From the NCBI GenBank assembly GCA_025059045.1, contig JANXEA010000015.1:1-40594 (forward strand): 40,594 nt of DNA, read 5' to 3'. A program made the position numbers and the translations under genes. Of this stretch, positions 35,911-40,594 are shown piece after piece. The notes under the pieces were generated by a model that was not told the DNA's origin, did no database searches, and saw nothing but the letters and a program-made list of their open reading frames with translations. This stretch comes from Candidatus Bathyarchaeota archaeon (GTDB taxonomy: Archaea; Thermoproteota; Bathyarchaeia; Bathyarchaeales; DTEX01). How positions within the stretch are numbered: the stretch's first letter is position 1; the number at the start of each line of letters is the position of its first letter.

Positions 35911-37437
35911 TTGGTTCTCGACTTCGGTGGTCAATATTGTCACCTAATAGCTAGGAGAGTGAGGGAAAACAAAGTTTACTCAGAAATAGTTCCATTTGAT
36001 GTTGCTCCGGAAGAGGTGCTTGAGTTAAATGAGAGGTTGAATGTTAGGGGTTTGATCCTCTCCGGCGGCCCATTAAGCGTCTATGAAGAGAGAGCTCCAA
36101 GGCTTAATACTGAACTCCTAGATGTAGGTTTACCAGTTCTTGGCATATGTTATGGTCATCAACTTTTAGCATATATGGCTGGAGGCGTTGTTAAGCCGGC
36201 TGAGCGGGGCGAGTATGGCGTCACATATGTAAACATTACTAAACCAGTTGGAGCCTTAGAGGGATTAAGCCCTAGGGAAAAGGTTTGGATGAGCCACAGC
36301 GATGCGGTCTACGACCTCCCAGAAGAGTACGAAGTGCTAGCCTATACTGAGAACTGTCCAATAGCGGCATTTAAGCATAAGAGCAAACCTATTTTTGGCG
36401 TTCAGTGGCATCCAGAGGTAATACATACAGAGAACGGTCTGCTAATACTTAAAAACTTCATCTTTAACATTTGCGGTTGCAGGCAAAACTGGGAGATGGG
36501 TGACTTCATCAGGAGGGCTGTAGAGGAGGTAAGGACCTCAGTTGGTGATAGTCGGGCTATTATCGCCTTAAGCGGCGGCATAGACTCAAGCACCGCGGCC
36601 ATGCTGGCCATGAAGGCTATCGGGGAACGTTTAACAGCGGTTTTCGTTGATCACGGGTTCATGAGGGCTGGTGAGCCGGAGTTCATTAAAGAATTTTTTG
36701 GGAGAATGGGCATGAACCTCATCGTTGCTAATGCTAGTGAGAGGTTCTACAGCAAGCTGAGAGGGGTTACTGACCCGGAGCTTAAGAGGAGGATTATTGG
36801 TGAGGAGTTCATTAGAGTTTTTGAGGAGGTTGCTGAGGAGGTCGGCGCGGAGTACCTTATTCAGGGCACAATATATCCAGATAGGATAGAGTCTGGCTTC
36901 AGAAGATTCTCTGACAAGATTAAGAGTCACCATAATGTAGTGGGTCTGCCCATAAAGATTAAGTTTAAGGGTATAATTGAGCCGCTAAAGGACCTTTATA
37001 AAGATGAGGTTAGGGAAGTCGCTAGAAGTCTTGGACTTCCAAGAGAGATAGTTTTTAGGCAGCCATTTCCGGGGCCCGGATTGGCTGTGAGAATAATTGG
37101 CGAGGTTACACCGGAAAAGGTTGAGGTAATCAGAAAGGCGGATAAGATTGTCAGGGAGGAGATAGAGTCCGCAGGCTTACAAGGCGGATTGTGGCAGTAT
37201 TTTGCAGTCTTAACTAATACGCTGACAACTGGGGTTAAGGGTGATTCTCGAGCCTATGGATACGTGGTCGCTGTGAGAGCTGTTGAGAGTAGAGAAGCTA
37301 TGACAGCGAATTTCGCAAAAATCCCATATGAAATCCTAGAAAGAATCTCAACTAGATTATCCAGCGAAATACCGGATATTGTGAGAGTCGTCTATGATGT
37401 AACGAATAAGCCGCCATCAACGATAGAATGGGAATAA
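35911..37437 (+). CDS. guaA: GMP synthetase (glutamine-hydrolysing), single chain
   Basis: 508 aa converting XMP to GMP with glutamine and ATP. The class I amidotransferase domain has LSGGPLSVYEE, the nucleophile in GICYGHQLL, and QWHPEVIHTENG. The PP-loop synthetase domain starts at ALSGGIDSSTAAML, with FVDHGFMRAGE, ESGFRRFSDKIKSHHNV, the FRQPFPGPGLAVRIIGE segment and the dimerisation domain ending STIEWE. Many archaea split GuaA into two genes; this one is fused. TTG 35911 is the only standard start, but the first beta strand (TILVLDFGGQ) begins upstream, and CTG 35893, preceded by the SD-like GAGGGGTGGAG, would include it. 42 bp separate it from the glutamate synthase genes. Confidence 0.95.
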   Translation: MVLDFGGQYCHLIARRVRENKVYSEIVPFDVAPEEVLELNERLNVRGLILSGGPLSVYEERAPRLNTELLDVGLPVLGICYGHQLLAYMAGGVVKPAERGEYGVTYVNITKPVGALEGLSPREKVWMSHSDAVYDLPEEYEVLAYTENCPIAAFKHKSKPIFGVQWHPEVIHTENGLLILKNFIFNICGCRQNWEMGDFIRRAVEEVRTSVGDSRAIIALSGGIDSSTAAMLAMKAIGERLTAVFVDHGFMRAGEPEFIKEFFGRMGMNLIVANASERFYSKLRGVTDPELKRRIIGEEFIRVFEEVAEEVGAEYLIQGTIYPDRIESGFRRFSDKIKSHHNVVGLPIKIKFKGIIEPLKDLYKDEVREVARSLGLPREIVFRQPFPGPGLAVRIIGEVTPEKVEVIRKADKIVREEIESAGLQGGLWQYFAVLTNTLTTGVKGDSRAYGYVVAVRAVESREAMTANFAKIPYEILERISTRLSSEIPDIVRVVYDVTNKPPSTIEWE

Positions 37438-37593
37438 AAATTCGTTTTCTGCGGATACGCTAAGAGATGTTATGATGGTGATCTTAATGCTGAGGGGCGC
37501 CACAATAATATTTTTGGATAAGCTGGGCCTTAGCGATTAAGATTTTCGGCACACAACCCTTATCCAGAGATGTTTTGGAAACCAGGTGATCGA

Positions 37594-37617
37594 TTGATTA
37601 AAAATTTCAAGTGCTGA
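37594..37617 (+). CDS. Possible 7-codon leader peptide before purF
   Basis: TTG ATT AAA AAT TTC AAG TGC TGA (MIKNFKC), preceded two bases earlier by a full SD AGGTGATC (37584-37591). It ends 20 bp before the purF ATG, which has its own SD (AAGGTGAG). The SD match is as good as any in the window, but so short a frame can arise by chance. Confidence 0.3.
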   Translation: MIKNFKC

Positions 37618-37637
37618 ATCGCTGAAGGTGAGATAAT

Positions 37638-39086
37638 ATGCCATGTTCTCTGGAGGAAAAATGCGGTGTGATAGGCTTTTTCTCATTTAATGACTATAAT
37701 GTAACCCCTCTATTGATTGGTGGTCTGGAGGCTCTTCAGCATCGTGGGCAAGAGTCGTGGGGGATCTCCGTCGCCGGCAACCCCACATTTAAGAGGCTTG
37801 GTACAGTATCACAATCCGTCGAAATTGAACATGAGAAAATTTTTAGAATTAGAGGTAATGCTGGAATAGGTCATGTGCGCTACTCAACAACCGCCAGATC
37901 GACTATCGAGCATGCTCATCCAATTGACATTGGGAATACCACGGATGAGCATATCTTCCATATAGCCCATAATGGGACTATTGAAAGGGATCTCTTGGCT
38001 GAGAATTTTGGATATTTAGGTGCCCAATTCCCCCACGGCATGACAGATACCGAGCTCATGGGCCTAAGTTTACATAAATTTTTGGAGAGGGGGAAAAGTT
38101 GGGTTGAAGCGTTTGAAGAGCTTAGCCCATGTTTGAATGGATCGTTTTCTCTGGTAATATTAACATCGAAGGGCGAGCTCATAGGCGTTAGGGATGAGAT
38201 GGGCTTTAGACCCCTATGCTTGGGATGGCATGAAGAGTCATCCTCATATATTATAGTCTCTGAAAGCTGCGCTCTTGAGGCTATTGGCGCGAAGCTAGTT
38301 AGGGATATTGAGCCGGGGGAAATAGTTATTGTGGATAGGGATGGGTTGAGGTCTGAGTATTTTGCGCGTGTGGGAAGGCATGCTCACTGCCCCTTTGAAT
38401 ATACCTATTTCGCCCATCCGAGCTCAAAAATAGAAGGAATAACAGTTTATAATGCTAGAAAGAATATTGGGCGGATTTTAGCCAAAAATTATCAGATTGA
38501 AGGCGATGTAGTCGTGCCTGTTCCAGATTCAGCTAGGCCTGCTGCCTTAGGCTACTCTGAGGAAACAGGCATACCTTTTGATGAGGGGTTGCTTAAGGAC
38601 CGTTATAGACATAAGGGTGGGTGGAGGAGTTTCATTGAACCTGATGGAAGGGAGGAGATAGTCTCAAATATTGTTGCTGTAAGAGATGTTGTTAAGAATA
38701 AAAAGGTTATCCTAATAGATGACAGCATAGTTAGGGGGACAAGTTCGAGGATAATAATTAGAAATAAGCTCAGGGACGCAAGTAAAGTATCACTTCTTTT
38801 AACTTTTCCGCCAATAATATATCCTTGCTACATGGGGATAGACTTCCCAAGCCAAGAGGAACTCTTAGCATATAGATTACGCGGCACATGCATGAGTCTT
38901 GAAGAAATTAATAGAACTGTCGCTGAGCATATAGGGGCTTCATTCGTTGGCTATAATAATGTAGAAGGTTTAAGTAAAGGGATTGGGCTGCCAAAAGACG
39001 AGTTGTGTCTCGCATGCATAACTGGAGATTACAGCTGCCTTAAACGGAAGCCAAAATTTAAAACCAGGGAAGAAATGAGAGGTTGA
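37638..39086 (+). CDS. purF: Amidophosphoribosyltransferase PurF
   Basis: 482 aa, first enzyme of purine synthesis, making phosphoribosylamine from PRPP and glutamine. The nucleophile Cys9 (KCGVIGFF) follows an 8-residue leader expected to be removed. LEALQHRGQESWGIS, GIGHVRYSTT and AHNGTIE are class II amidotransferase motifs, and VILIDDSIVRGTSS (357-370) is the PRPP loop. Four cysteines at positions 251, 397, 457 and 460 (HCPFEYTYF, YPCYMGID, LCLAC) match the [4Fe-4S] ligands of the Bacillus-type enzyme, so an oxygen-sensitive cluster is expected. SD AAGGTGAG lies 7 bp before ATG. Separated from guaA by 200 bp, so probably its own transcript. Confidence 0.96.
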   Translation: MPCSLEEKCGVIGFFSFNDYNVTPLLIGGLEALQHRGQESWGISVAGNPTFKRLGTVSQSVEIEHEKIFRIRGNAGIGHVRYSTTARSTIEHAHPIDIGNTTDEHIFHIAHNGTIERDLLAENFGYLGAQFPHGMTDTELMGLSLHKFLERGKSWVEAFEELSPCLNGSFSLVILTSKGELIGVRDEMGFRPLCLGWHEESSSYIIVSESCALEAIGAKLVRDIEPGEIVIVDRDGLRSEYFARVGRHAHCPFEYTYFAHPSSKIEGITVYNARKNIGRILAKNYQIEGDVVVPVPDSARPAALGYSEETGIPFDEGLLKDRYRHKGGWRSFIEPDGREEIVSNIVAVRDVVKNKKVILIDDSIVRGTSSRIIIRNKLRDASKVSLLLTFPPIIYPCYMGIDFPSQEELLAYRLRGTCMSLEEINRTVAEHIGASFVGYNNVEGLSKGIGLPKDELCLACITGDYSCLKRKPKFKTREEMRG

Positions 39087-39148
39087 AAGCTTAAAAAAGA
39101 ATGTGATGCAATCTGATTGTTGCGTGAAACGCTTGGCAGCCGGTTGAG

Positions 39149-40396
39149 CTAAACTCCGCGCATAGTATTTCCAAATTGCGTTGGGTTTTCATTCAATTGT
39201 ATGAATGTTGAATCTTCAATTAGTTGTTCGAGGTTTGGTACTGCGGCTTCTGCATACTCTATAACCTTCTCGCGTAGTTCTATGTAGGTTTCTTCCTTTA
39301 CGGGTTCAAGTCCATGTGCAAGGATAGAAGTGTTCCGTTTTGATAGGAGATCTCTTAGCTTCCTGTCTTCCACATATTTTTTTCCGATCTCATGTCCTTT
39401 GGCCTCCAATAGTTTATATGATTTCTCAAGCGCGAGTTTCAGACTCTTCATCCCTTCCGGTATTCCGAAATCCACTAGCAGATTCTTTGGCAGGGCTGCG
39501 GCATCGACGTTAGCTGGATCTATTCCATAAAATTTTTTCAGCAAGTAATGTGCGATGAGCTCTATTGTTCGATAAAGCCGGGCTACGGCATCATCATACT
39601 TCTGTTCTTTACGTGCTCTTCTCTCAGCATTGTTTATCAGGTCTGCGATTAGATATGGTTCCGGTTCACTATGTTTCTCCAGCTTGGTCTTTAGTTGACC
39701 AAGGAACCGTTTATTTCGGTTGATTTCATCTATCTTCAGTGGCATTAGGAGTTCATACGCCATTAGGTGTTGAAACTTGTCCCAGTTTGCATATGCCTGT
39801 GCGAGTGTGAGAATAGGGTTGATGCGCTCCGGTATGACCAGGTCGCCTGTTGAGGCTTTTATCTGGTTTAGAATGGAGGCTGCGGCCTCATATTGACTTA
39901 GGTTGAAGAGGCTGACGGCTAATTTTATCTTCTGCTCTGCTATGGCGAAGTATGGCTGTATAGAGAGGATTCTCTCTGTTCCATGCTGAACTATCCCGTT
40001 AACCCTCTTTCCAATAATGTAGCTTAACTCTTGAACTTCACTTATTGTTGCGAGAACTGCGAGCGCTGCTGTCATAGCCTTCGTCCCAGAGGTGAAATCT
40101 ATGACGACATACGAATATTCAGTTCTTATTCTTTGAAGATATGTGCCAACCTTCTCGTATACTGATTGGACATCATCGGGATCCTCAACGATGATTACGT
40201 CATAGTCTTCAGTTTGAATCCCTGATTTCTCGACGACTACTGGGAGGGTTTGCTCTCGGCTTTGCCTGGAAGTGACAAAGATGATCTTATCCGGATTATG
40301 ATGTTTGAGGCTGTAAGCAATCGCGGAAGCTATGCTCTCCGCCGCATCTTTACCCCCTCTCGTACCTGTTCCCACAGAAATGATAAGTGCCTTCAT
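39149..40396 (-). CDS. CRISPR ancillary CARF-HEPN protein (Cas02710-like, Csx1/Csm6 class)
   Basis: About 415 aa from ATG 40396 (one codon after an in-frame TTG). The N-terminal CARF-type Rossmann domain has IISVGTGTRGGKDAAESIA and IDFTSGTKAMTAALAVLA, the ligand-pocket pattern of the TIGR02710/Cas02710 family. A helical linker region follows (about 150-240). The C-terminal HEPN-like domain begins ARRARKEQKYDDAVARLYR and carries the RNase motif Arg355-Asn356-x5-His362 (RNTSILAH). Such proteins cut RNA when cyclic oligoadenylate made by a type III complex binds CARF. It lies directly beside a CRISPR array and points away from it. No cas10, csm/cmr, cas6 or cas1/2 gene is in the window. Confidence 0.85.
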   Translation of the reverse strand: MKALIISVGTGTRGGKDAAESIASAIAYSLKHHNPDKIIFVTSRQSREQTLPVVVEKSGIQTEDYDVIIVEDPDDVQSVYEKVGTYLQRIRTEYSYVVIDFTSGTKAMTAALAVLATISEVQELSYIIGKRVNGIVQHGTERILSIQPYFAIAEQKIKLAVSLFNLSQYEAAASILNQIKASTGDLVIPERINPILTLAQAYANWDKFQHLMAYELLMPLKIDEINRNKRFLGQLKTKLEKHSEPEPYLIADLINNAERRARKEQKYDDAVARLYRTIELIAHYLLKKFYGIDPANVDAAALPKNLLVDFGIPEGMKSLKLALEKSYKLLEAKGHEIGKKYVEDRKLRDLLSKRNTSILAHGLEPVKEETYIELREKVIEYAEAAVPNLEQLIEDSTFIQLNENPTQFGNTMRGV

Positions 40397-40399
40397 CAA

Positions 40400-40470
40400 A
40401 TTGACACATTAAAAATGGCAATTCGACCTAAATAAGCTTTAAGATAAAAACTGAAAAATTTGAAAACTCC
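40400..40470. promoter_or_regulatory. Putative CRISPR leader and CARF-HEPN promoter
   Basis: A 71-bp AT-rich gap between the CARF-HEPN gene and the first CRISPR repeat. Leftward, GCTTATTTAGG (40427-40437) could be the promoter of the CARF-HEPN gene. Rightward, the A/T tracts suit a CRISPR leader, which should lie on this side if the repeats end in ATTGAATC (crRNA 5'-tag end). Confidence 0.45.
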
Positions 40471-40594
40471 GTCTTCTCTTCTTTTTCAGAGTCATTGAAT
40501 CTTTATGCGGATCAGATTGTCAACCATTGTTATCGCGGTTGTTTCAGTCTTCTCTTCTTTTTTAGAGTCATTGAATCATGAAGAAGAGTGGTGG
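40471..40594 (+). CRISPR. Start of a CRISPR array (truncated by window edge)
   Basis: Two copies of a 31-nt unit, GTCTTCTCTTC...GTCATTGAATC, at 40471-40501 and 40547-40577 differ at one base (C/T at position 17) and lie 76 bp apart. The second copy is preceded by GTTTCA, giving a 37-nt unit with the GTTTCA...TTAGAGTC architecture familiar from archaeal repeats; the first copy lacks those six bases. The spacer between is 39 nt (37-nt repeat) or 45 nt (31-nt repeat). The final eight bases, ATTGAATC, resemble the usual crRNA 5' tag, which sets the plus orientation. A second spacer starts at 40578 and runs out of the window. Confidence 0.85.

Overview
The window is archaeal chromosome, most likely from the Thermoproteota/TACK side (a Bathyarchaeia-like lineage is my guess; nothing here proves it). 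Supporting evidence: archaeal-type replication and expression genes (RadA, PCNA, both primase subunits, GINS51, TFS, aIF2-beta, DUF424, RqcH/NFACT), an archaeal-type 23S rRNA with a bulge-helix-bulge processing stem, AT-rich TATA boxes upstream of most genes, and a mix of leaderless starts and GGTGATC-type Shine-Dalgarno starts.

Layout. 1-2.1 kb: a lipoyl-carrier (GcvH-like) gene coupled to a CoA-disulfide-reductase-like flavoprotein, then a small unknown. 2.1-10.9 kb: a GH4 glycosidase, rqcH facing away from an EMC6-like membrane protein gene, radA plus a partner gene, two-subunit fumarase, a secreted membrane-anchored gluzincin-like protease, and a small conserved protein. 10.9-14.3 kb: a lone 23S rRNA gene with its own promoter and BHB stem; no 16S, 5S or tRNA is attached. 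14.3-16.2 kb: a zinc-ribbon/PMT-type glycosyltransferase. 16.2-21.2 kb: a replication/transcription cluster read leftward, tfs - pcna - priL - priS - gins51, interrupted between tfs and pcna by a decayed tyrosine-integrase remnant flanked by two copies of the tfs 3' end. 21.3-24.5 kb: etfB-etfA-glcD, a candidate ETF-linked lactate/2-hydroxyacid dehydrogenase. 24.5-27.0 kb: proS diverging from aIF2-beta/DUF424, then tRNA-Cys. 27.3-39.1 kb: a glutamine-centred block (nadE, glnA, an AbrB-PhoU regulator, a Cys-rich protein, three-gene glutamate synthase, guaA, purF) in which glutamine synthetase makes glutamine and four other enzymes consume it. 39.1-40.6 kb: a CARF-HEPN CRISPR ancillary nuclease gene and the start of a CRISPR array that runs off the right edge.

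Three genes (the protease N-terminus, nadE, glnA) carry apparent small indels at homopolymers while the protein on both sides is intact. Assembly or sequencing error is the simplest reading, but true lesions cannot be excluded. The most notable signals are the integrase remnant at the tfs 3' end, the glutamine block with shared ATGAA/TTCAT motifs, the lipoyl-carrier/flavoprotein pair, the rqcH/EMC6-like divergent pair, and the CARF-HEPN/CRISPR locus.
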